This document shows positions 8,055 to 17,882 of a stretch of 64,000 bases of DNA, piece by piece. Each line of letters begins with the position of its first letter. The stretch's first letter is position 1. The notes below the pieces were generated by a model. That model worked only from the letters and a program-made list of their open reading frames with translations, made no database searches and was not told where the DNA came from. Made by a program: the position numbers and the translations under genes. This DNA comes from Candidatus Methanoperedens sp. (GTDB taxonomy: Archaea > Halobacteriota > Methanosarcinia > Methanosarcinales > Methanoperedenaceae), in contig JAPZAS010000032.1 in assembly GCA_027460525.1 (NCBI GenBank), positions 1 through 64,000 on the forward strand. Reading direction: 5' to 3'.

Positions 8055-10193
8055 ATGCCTTTGGTGTTAAGCCTTATGGGATTAAACCTGTTTGATATCT
8101 TAATCTGGTGGCTGGTTTTAGAAATAGTAGGTTTGGCAGCCTTTCCTATCGCTTCGCAAGTTGCCCGAAATTTGAAGGACCACGGATACTCCATTTCAAA
8201 GCCGCTCGGATTATTGCTCCTGACGTATATTAGCTGGATTATTTCAATGTTTTCCGGATACTCTTATTTTTCAGTTTTGGTTTCTCTGGCGGTTATCGGG
8301 GCATGTTCATTTATAATCTGCATTTTAAAGGGAAAACCACAGGTTGATAAAAAGTATTTAATCGAATTTGAACTCTTGTTTGCAGGAGCATTTGTGGCTT
8401 TTGCGATAATCCGCGCATACAGCCCCGATATTTACTGGACAGGCGGTGAGAAATTTATGGATATGACATTCATAAACAGTCTTCTGCGAACTGCGCAATT
8501 TCCGCCTCTTGACCCCTGGATGTCCGGGGCAGTGATCCAGTATTATTATTTTGGATACCTGATTGTAGCGAATCTGATAAAAATCTCCACAATTTTACCA
8601 TCAGAGGCATTTAACCTCGCCACTTCTTCATTTTTTGCGCTCTCCGCTACCACAGCCCTGGGTATTGGATATAACCTCACCGGAAGAATAAAGTACGGTA
8701 TTATCACTGCTTTTTTTGTAACGATAGCAGGAAACCTTGTGGGTTTTTTACAATTGCTTGATATCCTGTGGAAAGGAGACGTCGTAAACCACATTCTATC
8801 ATTTGATTACTGGACGAGTTCGAGAGTGATACCGAATACCATCAATGAATTTCCATTTTTTAGCTTTCTTCAGGGTGATGTCCATGCCCATATGATATCG
8901 ATTACTTTCCAGCTTCTTATTATACTTCTTTTGTTGAATATCATGAAATCCACGGCGCAGAGCTGGGGTTCCATTTTTATTCTTGGACTTTCCATAGGTT
9001 TCCTGTATCCTCTGAATACATGGGATTACCCGGTTTACCTGTTTCTTGCAATTATTGTCTTAGCTTTTCGTTTTTTTATAGATTCCACTTTTTCAGTATT
9101 AAAAAAGAAGTTCTCAAAACCAATTTTTGCAATATGTGCAGTCTCAGCCTTCAGTTATCTATTGTATCTTCCATACCATAATTCCTATAGACTTGACAGA
9201 ACGGTTTCCATCATAACTTCGGGGAGAACATCGCTGATATTTTATATTGCTATTTATGGATTATTCCTTTACCTGATATACAGGTTTGTTATATCAAAAT
9301 CCAAAAAATCCGGCTTAAAATCCGTGTATTTTATAATAACTCTGATTTTGCTTTCTGTACTCGCTGTATTACTAAAATTTGAATTGCTTATTTTACTTAT
9401 CCCGATGCTTATTCTGTCCATCGTATCAATAATAAAGGAACAGAATAGAGACCATGCTTTTGTGCTAATCCTGATTATAACAGGTATTCTTATATCTTTA
9501 TTTTGCGAGTTGTTTTATATCCAGGATGCGCTCGGAAATGCATTGCCCTCCTATTTCCGTATGAATACGGTATTCAAATTGTATGTGATGAACTGGGTTC
9601 TATGGGGTGTTTCTGCAGGCGCCATAGTATTCCAGTTCAGGGATTCTTTTTCCCGGAAAAAGACATGGGGTGTTGTAGCAGTACTACTGATTCTGATGGT
9701 TTCCGTATATCCGGTGTTTGCAACGATAGGAAAATCCGGCGGCTTCAATGGCGAACCTAATCTCGACGGCGAGACTTATGTCCAAAAACAGCATCCGCAG
9801 GAGTATATGACAATATTGTGGTTCAGGAATATAACAGGTCAGCCTGTGGTTTTGCAGGCACCCGGGGAATTGTATAAATGGAATACTTACATCACTGCGT
9901 TTACAGGGCTCCCGACAGTGATTGGGTGGTACTGGGATGAGCTTGAATGGAGAGATCCACACAGGCAGGAAATAGACGCCCGATGGTCAGATGTTAACAC
10001 GATGTACACTTCTCTTAATCCTGATGAGGTTAGTTCGCTTTTGCGAAAATACAATGTATCCTATATCTATTTTGGCGAGGCAGAAGCGAAAAAATACAGC
10101 AGCCCGAGATTATTTGAGTCGCATCCCGAGAAGTTTGAAAAGGTATTCGAATACGGGGACGTCGTGGTTTATAAATTCAAGTTAGACCGTTAA
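8055..10193 (+). CDS. DUF2298 (Chlor_Arch_YYY) polytopic membrane protein
   Basis: Very hydrophobic protein of 712 residues with a dozen or more predicted membrane helices. It matches the family known from Chloroflexi and archaea under the name Chlor_Arch_YYY. Recognisable features are the extracytoplasmic loop GGEKFMDMTFINSL (residues ~130-145), the YYYFGY stretch, FPFFSFLQGDVHAHM and the C-terminal soluble segment with QAPGELYKWNTYITAFTG and GWYWDELEW. Loops and topology resemble GT-C type membrane glycosyltransferases, so a role in moving lipid-linked sugars is plausible but not shown. It lies 89 bases after the HerA-like gene and 32 bases before leuS. Confidence 0.82.
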   Translation: MPLVLSLMGLNLFDILIWWLVLEIVGLAAFPIASQVARNLKDHGYSISKPLGLLLLTYISWIISMFSGYSYFSVLVSLAVIGACSFIICILKGKPQVDKKYLIEFELLFAGAFVAFAIIRAYSPDIYWTGGEKFMDMTFINSLLRTAQFPPLDPWMSGAVIQYYYFGYLIVANLIKISTILPSEAFNLATSSFFALSATTALGIGYNLTGRIKYGIITAFFVTIAGNLVGFLQLLDILWKGDVVNHILSFDYWTSSRVIPNTINEFPFFSFLQGDVHAHMISITFQLLIILLLLNIMKSTAQSWGSIFILGLSIGFLYPLNTWDYPVYLFLAIIVLAFRFFIDSTFSVLKKKFSKPIFAICAVSAFSYLLYLPYHNSYRLDRTVSIITSGRTSLIFYIAIYGLFLYLIYRFVISKSKKSGLKSVYFIITLILLSVLAVLLKFELLILLIPMLILSIVSIIKEQNRDHAFVLILIITGILISLFCELFYIQDALGNALPSYFRMNTVFKLYVMNWVLWGVSAGAIVFQFRDSFSRKKTWGVVAVLLILMVSVYPVFATIGKSGGFNGEPNLDGETYVQKQHPQEYMTILWFRNITGQPVVLQAPGELYKWNTYITAFTGLPTVIGWYWDELEWRDPHRQEIDARWSDVNTMYTSLNPDEVSSLLRKYNVSYIYFGEAEAKKYSSPRLFESHPEKFEKVFEYGDVVVYKFKLDR

Positions 10194-10225
10194 AGCTTTT
10201 TACTAATAAGTTGTGCAACAGGCGG

Positions 10226-13081
10226 ATGAAAGAAAGGTACAACCCGCATGAAACCGAGGAAAAATGGCAGCTCAGGTGGGCTGAGTCAAGAATATACGAG
10301 GCAGAGCCAGATGAGCGGAAAAAGTTCTTCATCACCATCCCATACCCTTACCTGAACGGCAACCTTCATGCAGGTCATACAAGGACTTTCACCATCGGGG
10401 ATGTAATCGCGCGGTATAAGAGAATGCTTGGGTACAATGTCTTATTTCCGATGGGTTTTCATGCCACAGGTACGCCGATCGTTGGTCTGGCTGAACAGAT
10501 TCAAAAAAAAGACCCTGAGACCATAAGGGTCTATAATAAGCTTCATGAAATACCCCTCGAAGTCCTGGATACCATCCAGAGCCCGGAGCAAATCGTGGAA
10601 TACTTCAGCAAGGAAGCAGAAGCCGCAATGAAAAGCATCGGGTTTTCCCTTGACTGGAGAAGAAAGTTCACAACCACAGACCCGCATTACCAGAAATTCA
10701 TCACATGGCAGTTCAATCTTCTCCGTGAAAAAAACAAGGTAGTTAAAGGTGCGCATCCTGTGAGATGGTGCCCGAACGATGAAAATCCGGTTGAAGACCA
10801 TGACATCCTGAAAGGGGAAGATGCCACAATAATTGATTATACCCTGATAAAATTTAAACTTGGAAGCGTTGTTCTTCCCTGTGCCACGCTTCGACCCGAA
10901 ACTGTATTCGGGGTTACGAACCTCTGGGTGAATCCCAAAAATATTCATGTAAGAATAAAAGTAAATGGCGAAACATGGATAGTCAGTAAAGAAGCCTATG
11001 AAAAGCTCAAGTTCACAGATAAAAAAGTGGAATTCCAAGAAGATGTCAATGGCGATGAACTGATAGGAAAAAAAGTTAAAAATCCGGTGACAGATTCTCT
11101 TGTTTTGATACTGCCTGCCTCTTTTGTAAGTCCTGAAAACGGAAGTGGAATCGTGATGAGCGTCCCGGCTCATGCGCCCTACGATTACCTTGCCCTGCGG
11201 GATTTGCGGGGCGCGGAGCTAACAAAATACGGCATCAGCGAGGATGTTTCCTCAATACCGTTTATTTCTTTGATAAAAGTGCCTGAATACGGGAAATACC
11301 CTGCAGTGGATGCGGTTTCTGAATTGAAGGTGAAAGATCAGAACGACCCCAAGGCAGAGGAAGCCACGAAGCTTGTATACAGGCGTGAGTTTCACGGTGG
11401 AACGCTTGCAGAAACCACAGGGAAATATGCAGGCATGGCGGTTTCCAAGATCAAAGACGTCCTGACACGCGACCTTGTAGCTGCGGGAATTGCTGAAATC
11501 TTCTATGAATTCAGCGAACAGCCAGTGATATGCAGGTGCGGTGCTACATGCGTGATAAAAATGGTTGAGAACCAGTGGTTTTTAAATTATTCGGAATCCT
11601 CCTGGAAGGAAGGTGTTTACAGGTGCCTTGGCAACATGCAGATAATCCCGCCTGAAATGAGGGTGGATTTTGAAAACAAAATTGACTGGCTGAAAGACAA
11701 AGCCTGCGCAAGGCGAAAAGGGCTGGGAACGAGACTCCCCTGGGATAAGGAATGGATGATAGAATCCCTCGCTGATTCCACAATCTACATGTGCTATTAC
11801 ATCATTGCAAAATACCTTGATAAAATCCAGCCTGAACAATTAAAGGAAGATTTTTTCAACTATTGCCTGCTCGGAGAGGGCACACCTGAATCTGCAGCAG
11901 CAAAGACAGGGATAGACATTGATGTTATCAACAAGGTTCGAAGCGATTTCCTGTACTGGTATCCGGTTGACCTGCGCTCCTCAGGCAAGGACCTTATACC
12001 CAACCATCTCCTGTTTTTCCTTTTCCACCATGTTGCCATATTCCCGGAAGTTTGCTGGCCCCGCGCTTTAGCCATTAACGGTTTCGTCTCCCTTGAAGGT
12101 GAGAAAATGAGTAAATCCAAGGGACCTCTACTCACGTTGAAATCTGCAGTAAAGGAGTACGGGGCTGATATTACCCGCCTTTATATTCTGAGCACGGCTG
12201 AGCATGTCCAGGATGCCGACTGGAGAGCTGCGGATGTGGAATCCACCAGAAAGCAGGTTGAAAGATTCTATAAAATAGCTTATGATATCCTGAATAAACA
12301 AGATGATGAGGAATTAAAGTTCATTGACAGATGGATGCTGAGCAGATTGCAGTACAGGGTACGGGAAACAAGGGATGCACTGGATAAAATACAAACACGA
12401 AGAGCGGTTCAAAATGCTTTCTATCTTCTGATGAACGATATGAAATGGTATGAGCGCCGCGGAGGCAGTGCTGCTCGAAAGCAGGTTCTGAGTACCTGGG
12501 TTCGGTTAATGGCGCCTTTTACTCCGCATATATGCGATGAGATCCAGGAAAATCTGGGCGGGAATTTAATCTCGTCAGCCCAATACCCTGAAGCCGACCA
12601 GTCACTTATTGATAGAGGCGCAGAACTTGCGGAAGAAATAACGAGCAATACACTTCGGGACATAGAAGAAATACTCAGGCTTATTAAAATAAAGCCTAAA
12701 AGGATAATTCTCTATACCTCAGCCTCGTGGAAAAAGACAGTGCTGAAGAAAGCTTTAATAATGAAAAAAGAAAATGTTCTTGATATGAAGACGCTGATGA
12801 ATTCGCTTATGAACGACCCTGAGATGCGTTTATATGGGAAAGAAATTCCAAAATATGCACAGAAAGTAATCACCGACATCCAGGGCATGGATAATGAATT
12901 TATGAATTCCTTGATCGAAGTGGATTTCGATGAAGCTATTGCTTTAAATGAAGCCCTGGATTTCTTGAGCCATGCGGTGGACTGTGATATAGAGATATAC
13001 AACGCCGACGCACCAGGATACGATCCGCAGGTGAAAAGCCGCCTGGCAGCCCCTATGAGACCTGCTATATATATTGAATAG
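10226..13081 (+). CDS. leuS: Leucyl-tRNA synthetase
   Basis: Class I aminoacyl-tRNA synthetase charging tRNA-Leu, of archaeal/eukaryotic type, about 951 residues. Visible are the HIGH-type motif NGNLHAGHTRTF, the CP1 editing domain (~180-420, with TLRPETVFGVTN), a zinc-knuckle-like pair RCGATC, the AINGFVSLEGEKMSKSKGP catalytic loop (KMSKS) and the helical anticodon-binding domain (ending near residue 790) followed by the archaeal C-terminal extension. I prefer ATG 10226 (MKERYNPHETEEKWQ) to the upstream TTG at 10211, because archaeal LeuRS normally begins with this YNP...E.KWQ helix. Confidence 0.95.
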   Translation: MKERYNPHETEEKWQLRWAESRIYEAEPDERKKFFITIPYPYLNGNLHAGHTRTFTIGDVIARYKRMLGYNVLFPMGFHATGTPIVGLAEQIQKKDPETIRVYNKLHEIPLEVLDTIQSPEQIVEYFSKEAEAAMKSIGFSLDWRRKFTTTDPHYQKFITWQFNLLREKNKVVKGAHPVRWCPNDENPVEDHDILKGEDATIIDYTLIKFKLGSVVLPCATLRPETVFGVTNLWVNPKNIHVRIKVNGETWIVSKEAYEKLKFTDKKVEFQEDVNGDELIGKKVKNPVTDSLVLILPASFVSPENGSGIVMSVPAHAPYDYLALRDLRGAELTKYGISEDVSSIPFISLIKVPEYGKYPAVDAVSELKVKDQNDPKAEEATKLVYRREFHGGTLAETTGKYAGMAVSKIKDVLTRDLVAAGIAEIFYEFSEQPVICRCGATCVIKMVENQWFLNYSESSWKEGVYRCLGNMQIIPPEMRVDFENKIDWLKDKACARRKGLGTRLPWDKEWMIESLADSTIYMCYYIIAKYLDKIQPEQLKEDFFNYCLLGEGTPESAAAKTGIDIDVINKVRSDFLYWYPVDLRSSGKDLIPNHLLFFLFHHVAIFPEVCWPRALAINGFVSLEGEKMSKSKGPLLTLKSAVKEYGADITRLYILSTAEHVQDADWRAADVESTRKQVERFYKIAYDILNKQDDEELKFIDRWMLSRLQYRVRETRDALDKIQTRRAVQNAFYLLMNDMKWYERRGGSAARKQVLSTWVRLMAPFTPHICDEIQENLGGNLISSAQYPEADQSLIDRGAELAEEITSNTLRDIEEILRLIKIKPKRIILYTSASWKKTVLKKALIMKKENVLDMKTLMNSLMNDPEMRLYGKEIPKYAQKVITDIQGMDNEFMNSLIEVDFDEAIALNEALDFLSHAVDCDIEIYNADAPGYDPQVKSRLAAPMRPAIYIE

Positions 13082-13094
13082 GAATAATAGATTT

Positions 13095-13120
13095 ATGATA
13101 ATGCTTATCATACTAATCAT
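13095..13120 (-). promoter_or_regulatory. 23-bp ATGAT operator, site 5 (roadblock-KaiC operon promoter)
   Basis: On the minus strand, bases 13120-13098 give a copy of the 23-mer (ATGATTAGTAT then GATAAGCATTAT). On the plus strand, 13095-13111 is a perfect inverted repeat, ATGATAA-TGC-TTATCAT. A TATA-like stretch ATATATAAG follows directly (13122-13130), so here the element is upstream of, or overlapping, the factor-binding region. The roadblock gene starts 53 bases downstream of the element. Confidence 0.65.
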
Positions 13121-13173
13121 AATATATAAGAAAATATATATCTAATGAGGATGGTATTAAATACGGGAGTATT

Positions 13174-13539
13174 ATGACTACAACCGAAATGCTTGAAAAA
13201 ATCCTAAATGACATTAATAACATAGGGGGTGTCGAAGCATCGGCAATAGCAAGCAGAGACGGTTTGCTTATTTGTTCAACCATACCTAAAAAACAGCATG
13301 CTGAGACATTTGTAGCAATGTCGGCTACAATGATAGGAGCTGCAGAAACCGCAACAACAGAGCTTGGCAAAGGGATTCCAGACAGGATAATCGTGGAATC
13401 CAAACACGGAAAAATATTAGGAACAGGAGCAGGCGGAAAAGCGTTGCTGTTGGTTATGACCCGACCGGATGCGGGTCTTGGATTAGTTCTGATAGAGATG
13501 GCAAAGGCATCAGAGAAGATAAAGCAGGTTCTGGGCTGA
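13174..13539 (+). CDS. Roadblock/LC7 domain protein
   Basis: A 121-residue single-domain protein of the roadblock/LC7 (MglB-like) superfamily, small alpha/beta dimers that regulate GTPases or act as signalling adaptors. Visible signatures are VEASAIASRDGLLICST, the helix with SATMIGAAETATTELG, and IVESKHGKILGTGAGGKALLLVM. It opens a same-strand cluster with a KaiC-like ATPase, two membrane proteins, a histidine kinase and a receiver protein. The 23-bp operator shared with archaellum genes lies in its promoter. No MglA-like GTPase is adjacent. Confidence 0.9.
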   Translation: MTTTEMLEKILNDINNIGGVEASAIASRDGLLICSTIPKKQHAETFVAMSATMIGAAETATTELGKGIPDRIIVESKHGKILGTGAGGKALLLVMTRPDAGLGLVLIEMAKASEKIKQVLG

Positions 13540-13564
13540 TTACAAGAGTTTCACGGGTGGTTAT

Positions 13565-15007
13565 ATGAAGCAGGTTCCCACAGGCGTAAGCGGTCTTGAT
13601 TCTGTGCTGGAAGGGGGGTACCTTCGTCCCTCGATTGTATTGATAGCAGGCGCTGCAGGCACGGGTAAAACCACTTTTACACTGCAATCACTGTTCAATG
13701 CAGCAAAAAATGAAGAGATTTGCATGTATATCACAGCACTTTCTGAACCAATAGCCATGATCAATAATTTCATGTCCAGATTCTCCTTCTATAATATTTC
13801 ATTGATGGGAAAGGGTAATGTAAAATATGTGCCCATTGATATCGAAATCATCCATAAAGGCTCTTTCGGTATCATACAGGAAATGGAAAGGAACATAGAA
13901 ACAATCAAGCCCGACAGGATCGTAATCGACCCCGTGAATGTGTTTGCCTATGGGCTGGATGAAGGGTCTCAGCGCCAGTTCTATTATGATTTTTTTTCGA
14001 GCATGAAGGGATGGAATTCTCTTGTTTTATTAACGGGTGAATTTACTGAAAATGAGCTTATTAAAAGTACGCTGAGCTATCTCGTGGACGGTATTATTTG
14101 CCTAAGCAGTGAACCTTCTTACAGGCAGAACATACGTTACCTTAATGTTCTCAAAATGAGGGGAACGGATTTTCAGGGAGGCAAACATTCCTGCAAGATA
14201 ACTAATGATGGATTCGTGATATTTCCAAGATTACCTGTGAGCGTAAGAGGGTCAGTATTAAAAGAGCGGATATCCACAGGAATAAAGGGATTGGATAAGA
14301 TGACAGATGGAGGTTTCATTGGAGGTTCGGCTATACTGCTTTCAGGCAGCAGCGGAACAGGTAAGACTATAATCGGGACGCAATTCATTCTGGATGGTTT
14401 GTTGAAAAAAGAACCTGGTGTGATAGTATCTTTTGAAGAAGATGCAATCCAGATACGTGAAAATTCGAAGATGTTTGGCTGGAATTTAAATGAGTTTGAA
14501 GATAAGAACATGTTGAGAATAATATCATCACTCGGATTTGATGCCCAGGAACTGGCGACTCAAGTAAAAGAAACAATTGAAGAAATTAAAGCCAAACGTT
14601 TGCTGTTTGACGGAACAGCCTGCCTTCAACGGATGCTGCCGCAGTATACGTCATTACCTGAGTTTATGGAGGATATGGTGAATTATTTAAAAAATAAAAA
14701 TACTACAGCAATCTACACAAACGAGACTTCAAACCTGACCGGGGCAACGCAGATAACCGGTACGGGTATTTCCTCGATGATGGACGCTGTTATTTTACTG
14801 CGGTATGTGGAGATAAAAAGCGAAATGCGAAAGGCTATATCTGTACTTAAAATGAGAGGCAGCAATCATGATAAGGAGATCAGGGAAATTAGTATCAGTG
14901 AAAAAGGTGTTGAAGTCAGACTGCCGTTCAGCGGGTATTCAGGTATTTTGTCGGGCAGTCCGACGAAGACCCCCTCTGAAGCTTTCGTAGAAGCTTTTAA
15001 AAAATAA
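13565..15007 (+). CDS. Double-domain KaiC-like ATPase
   Basis: RecA-superfamily ATPase of 480 residues with two tandem KaiC domains. Domain 1 has LDSVLEGGYL and Walker A GAAGTGKTT (29-37). Domain 2 begins with ISTGIKGLDKMTDGGF and has Walker A GSSGTGKT (~261-268). The catalytic glutamate pair after the second strand is intact in domain 2 (VSFEEDA) but reads LSE in domain 1 (YITALSEPI), so the first site may bind more than hydrolyse ATP. Archaeal KaiC-like proteins are usually signalling ATPases, not circadian clock parts. It follows the roadblock gene by 25 bases and precedes a membrane protein by four. Confidence 0.9.
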   Translation: MKQVPTGVSGLDSVLEGGYLRPSIVLIAGAAGTGKTTFTLQSLFNAAKNEEICMYITALSEPIAMINNFMSRFSFYNISLMGKGNVKYVPIDIEIIHKGSFGIIQEMERNIETIKPDRIVIDPVNVFAYGLDEGSQRQFYYDFFSSMKGWNSLVLLTGEFTENELIKSTLSYLVDGIICLSSEPSYRQNIRYLNVLKMRGTDFQGGKHSCKITNDGFVIFPRLPVSVRGSVLKERISTGIKGLDKMTDGGFIGGSAILLSGSSGTGKTIIGTQFILDGLLKKEPGVIVSFEEDAIQIRENSKMFGWNLNEFEDKNMLRIISSLGFDAQELATQVKETIEEIKAKRLLFDGTACLQRMLPQYTSLPEFMEDMVNYLKNKNTTAIYTNETSNLTGATQITGTGISSMMDAVILLRYVEIKSEMRKAISVLKMRGSNHDKEIREISISEKGVEVRLPFSGYSGILSGSPTKTPSEAFVEAFKK

Positions 15008-15011
15008 CTTT

Positions 15012-15299
15012 ATGGTAGATTTGATTTTTCTCCAGAAAATTATTGAGATATATTCCTGGACTGCTGCAGGTGTTATAATGATATGTATAGCAGCAATAGC
15101 TAATTTTTATCAAAAGAAATTTGGTGTAAGGACTTTTTATTATTTCTTTACTGTTCCGGTAATAGTACTGCTGGCTGCAGCAGTTCACATATTTTCATAT
15201 AATACATTTTTGTCCGAATCCATAGAATTCCTGGGCTCTGCCACTTCTTTTATTGCAAGTTTTTCCTTGTATAGAATTATGGTTGGTGTAAAAAAATGA
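15012..15299 (+). CDS. Small three-helix membrane protein A, 95 aa
   Basis: Hydrophobic protein with three predicted membrane helices (~10-30, ~40-60, ~68-88) and a short basic C-terminus (MVGVKK). It starts four bases after the KaiC-like gene and overlaps the next membrane protein by four bases (ATGA). Its place between a KaiC-like ATPase and a histidine kinase suggests a membrane partner of the signalling complex. No family recognised. Confidence 0.65.
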   Translation: MVDLIFLQKIIEIYSWTAAGVIMICIAAIANFYQKKFGVRTFYYFFTVPVIVLLAAAVHIFSYNTFLSESIEFLGSATSFIASFSLYRIMVGVKK

Positions 15300-15598
15300 A
15301 CTTTTATATCGAATCAATCGATTCCATATCATTTCTTTTGTTTACATTGATACTTTATTTTTTGAGTGTTCTTAGTAAACGATTGGGTGATGTTATGGGA
15401 ACGGAAAAATATTATTATATTTATTATGCAGGCATGGTTTTTACTTTTTTAGGTTCCCTTATAAAAACTGTATCACTGGCAGGTTTTGGAAATTTGATTT
15501 TGATTGCATATATTTTTTTTGCGTTTGGATTAACTCTTGGCATAATTGCCTCGATAAAATACTGGGGATGGTTAATCAGAGAAATAGTCAGGGGATAA
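15296..15598 (+). CDS. Small three-helix membrane protein B, 100 aa
   Basis: Second small membrane protein, translationally coupled (ATGA overlap) to the preceding one and of similar size and topology: helices at ~12-28, ~42-62, ~66-90. It contains KYYYIYYAGMVFTFLGS and ends with IREIVRG. The matched size and order suggest a heteromeric membrane unit, possibly descended from one duplicated gene, although identity between the two is not obvious by eye. Function unknown. Confidence 0.65.
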   Translation: MNFYIESIDSISFLLFTLILYFLSVLSKRLGDVMGTEKYYYIYYAGMVFTFLGSLIKTVSLAGFGNLILIAYIFFAFGLTLGIIASIKYWGWLIREIVRG

Positions 15599-15662
15599 TG
15601 TAAACGAAAAATGTATATTGCTTTCCTTCCTAATGGAACACCAGAGATATGAGGAAAGTCAA

Positions 15663-17882
15663 ATGAGTTTCAGATACAGGATTATTATTTCGACATTAGT
15701 TATAATATTTTTAATAATAACAGGGTCTTATCTGGTCATTCAGGATATTCAAACCGGCATCATTGAAGGGGATTTTCGCGAAAAAGGCTTTTTAATAGCA
15801 AACCACCTGGCAATGGAGGTTACAAACCCATTGCTTGTAAATGATTTAACAGGAGTCAGAAAGGCGGTTGAGGATTCAAGGAATAGTTTTCCTGACATAG
15901 AGTATATTTTTGTGACAGATTCTCAGGGAATAGTGCTTGTGCATACGTTTGAGGGAGGTTTTCCAAAAGCACTTCAAAATCAGAGTAAACCTTCGAATGT
16001 TAAGAGAGAAGATGTATTTGAAACCGACAAAGGGATTATACATGAATTTGATGCATCGCTCTCTAATATAGGTTACGTTCATGTGGGCTTATCCGAAAAC
16101 GGAATAAGGGCACAGATTCGTGAAGCTTCGCAAAAGCTGCTGCTACTGGCTGCAACAGCGATAGTTCTGGGAGGGTTATTTGCATATTTCATCGGGAGAA
16201 GGTTAACAGAACCTATCATGAGGCTTACTGAAGGTGCAAACAGGATAAATAAAGGTATCCTCGACCAGAAGATAGATATAGGAACTGGCGGCGAGCTGGG
16301 TGAACTTGCCAGAACATTTAATGAAATGGCTTCGAGTCTGGATCAAAAAATCAGGGATTTAGTCGCATCAAAAGAAGAAACAGAGATGGCACAGAAATAC
16401 CTTGAAACGCTGTTTAACAGCATTGAAGATGGTATTGTTGTTATGAATATCAATCATGAAATTATTAAAATTAATAAATCATTTTTAAGGTTAATGGGCT
16501 TGAAGGAAGAAGATGTATTGGGCAGGAGCTGCCATGAAATAATTTTTGGCTCGCAAAACCGCAAAGAATGCCCTATAGATAATTTACTGCAAATCGAGAA
16601 TCCATCCAGGTTCATACATGAGATAAAAGCCAATGGGAACAGAAAAATACTGGAAATAAATCCTTCTTTTTTCCGGGATAAAAAAGGAGCAGAAAACATA
16701 ATTTTAGTAACCAGGGATATAACGCAGCAAAAAATGCTTGAGGAAGAAAATATCTCGTTTTACAATAATATAAAATATTTGAATGAGTTCAACGAAGAGA
16801 TACTGAACAATGTTAATCTGGCTATCCACGTCGTGGATAAAGACATGAATATCCTTGCTGCTAATGATGAATTAATTAAACTTGGCAGGGGCAGGTTCAA
16901 AAAGGAGCAGATAATAAATAAAAACCTGTTTGAGGCATTTCCAGTCCTTAAAGAGAAACACATTGATAAAGAATACGATTATGTCCTGAAAACTGGAGAA
17001 ACTTTCCTGAGCGAGGAAAAAACCGGATACTATGATGAAGAAATTTACACCAGTACAAGCAAAATTCCAATCAAGGACAAGAACGGCAATGTAGAAAAGA
17101 TCATCACCGTTATCAAGGATGTTTCCGACCAGAAAAAACTTGAAGAGGAACTTAGGGATTCTTATGTGGAACTAAAATTAACCTATTCAAAGCTTAAGGA
17201 ACTTTATAAGATGAAAGATAGTTTTCTCTCGAATGTATCTCACGAACTCAGGACACCGCTTACGTCAGTTATAGGATTTACAGAGCTGATGCTTGAAGAA
17301 AATTTAACGCAGGAACAGCGGCATAAAGCAGAAATAATTCTACGAAACTCAAAACGGCTATCCAGATTGATCAGAGCGCTTCTCGACACAACACTTATCG
17401 AATCCATGAATTTTCAACTCGACTGGCAGATGGTGGAAATTAATGAACTTGTTTCCTCGGTTGTAGAAGATACGAAAAATATCGCCAAAAGTAAGAACCT
17501 TCCCATAAGTATCGATATTCCGGATCACCTGATTATCAGAGGCGACAGAGACAGGTTATTGCAGGTATTTTCAAATATAGTAGATAACGCTATCAAATTC
17601 ACAATAGCAGGTGAGATAAGAATAACAGCAACGCAAGAAGCTGAAAACGTACATTTAAAGTTCAGCGATACAGGCATTGGGATTCCAGAAGACAAGCTGG
17701 AGCGGATATTTGACAGATTCTATCAGCTGGATTCATCAAACTCGCGAAAATTTGGAGGCATCGGGCTGGGTTTATGGATTTCAAAAAATATCGTAGAGGC
17801 ACATGGCGGGAAAATCTGGGCGGAAAGTAAAAATAGGGGAAGTACATTTCATATTTTATTACCAAAAACGGTGGAACAATGA
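15663..17882 (+). CDS. Membrane PAS sensor histidine kinase
   Basis: Start chosen at ATG 15663 (MSFRYRIIIS), which has a GAGGAAAG ribosome site and leads straight into the first membrane helix; an upstream start at 15618 adds 15 unlikely residues. Order of parts (numbering from 15663): helix 1 (~7-28), extracytoplasmic sensor (~30-155), helix 2 (~157-178), HAMP linker (~180-235), two PAS domains (~250-365 and ~385-490), HisKA H-box SHELRTPL (His ~526), HATPase with N-box NIVDNAIKF, G1 DTGIGIPEDKLERIF and G2 GGIGLGLWIS. A complete, probably active kinase. It overlaps the receiver gene by four bases. Confidence 0.93.
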   Translation: MSFRYRIIISTLVIIFLIITGSYLVIQDIQTGIIEGDFREKGFLIANHLAMEVTNPLLVNDLTGVRKAVEDSRNSFPDIEYIFVTDSQGIVLVHTFEGGFPKALQNQSKPSNVKREDVFETDKGIIHEFDASLSNIGYVHVGLSENGIRAQIREASQKLLLLAATAIVLGGLFAYFIGRRLTEPIMRLTEGANRINKGILDQKIDIGTGGELGELARTFNEMASSLDQKIRDLVASKEETEMAQKYLETLFNSIEDGIVVMNINHEIIKINKSFLRLMGLKEEDVLGRSCHEIIFGSQNRKECPIDNLLQIENPSRFIHEIKANGNRKILEINPSFFRDKKGAENIILVTRDITQQKMLEEENISFYNNIKYLNEFNEEILNNVNLAIHVVDKDMNILAANDELIKLGRGRFKKEQIINKNLFEAFPVLKEKHIDKEYDYVLKTGETFLSEEKTGYYDEEIYTSTSKIPIKDKNGNVEKIITVIKDVSDQKKLEEELRDSYVELKLTYSKLKELYKMKDSFLSNVSHELRTPLTSVIGFTELMLEENLTQEQRHKAEIILRNSKRLSRLIRALLDTTLIESMNFQLDWQMVEINELVSSVVEDTKNIAKSKNLPISIDIPDHLIIRGDRDRLLQVFSNIVDNAIKFTIAGEIRITATQEAENVHLKFSDTGIGIPEDKLERIFDRFYQLDSSNSRKFGGIGLGLWISKNIVEAHGGKIWAESKNRGSTFHILLPKTVEQ

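Noticed and set aside
5604-10193. Complete N-glycosylation cluster
   Set aside because: Only a glycosyltransferase and a DUF2298 protein are present; no oligosaccharyltransferase (AglB) or flippase is visible.
10442-11173. Minus-strand frame of 243 codons in leuS
   Set aside because: Antisense shadow of the synthetase, aromatic-rich and without motifs.
13095-13111. A bacterial Fur box
   Set aside because: The TGATAAT-like palindrome resembles one, but archaeal context and the match to the 23-bp archaellum element explain it better. Kept only as a remark on possible metal sensing.
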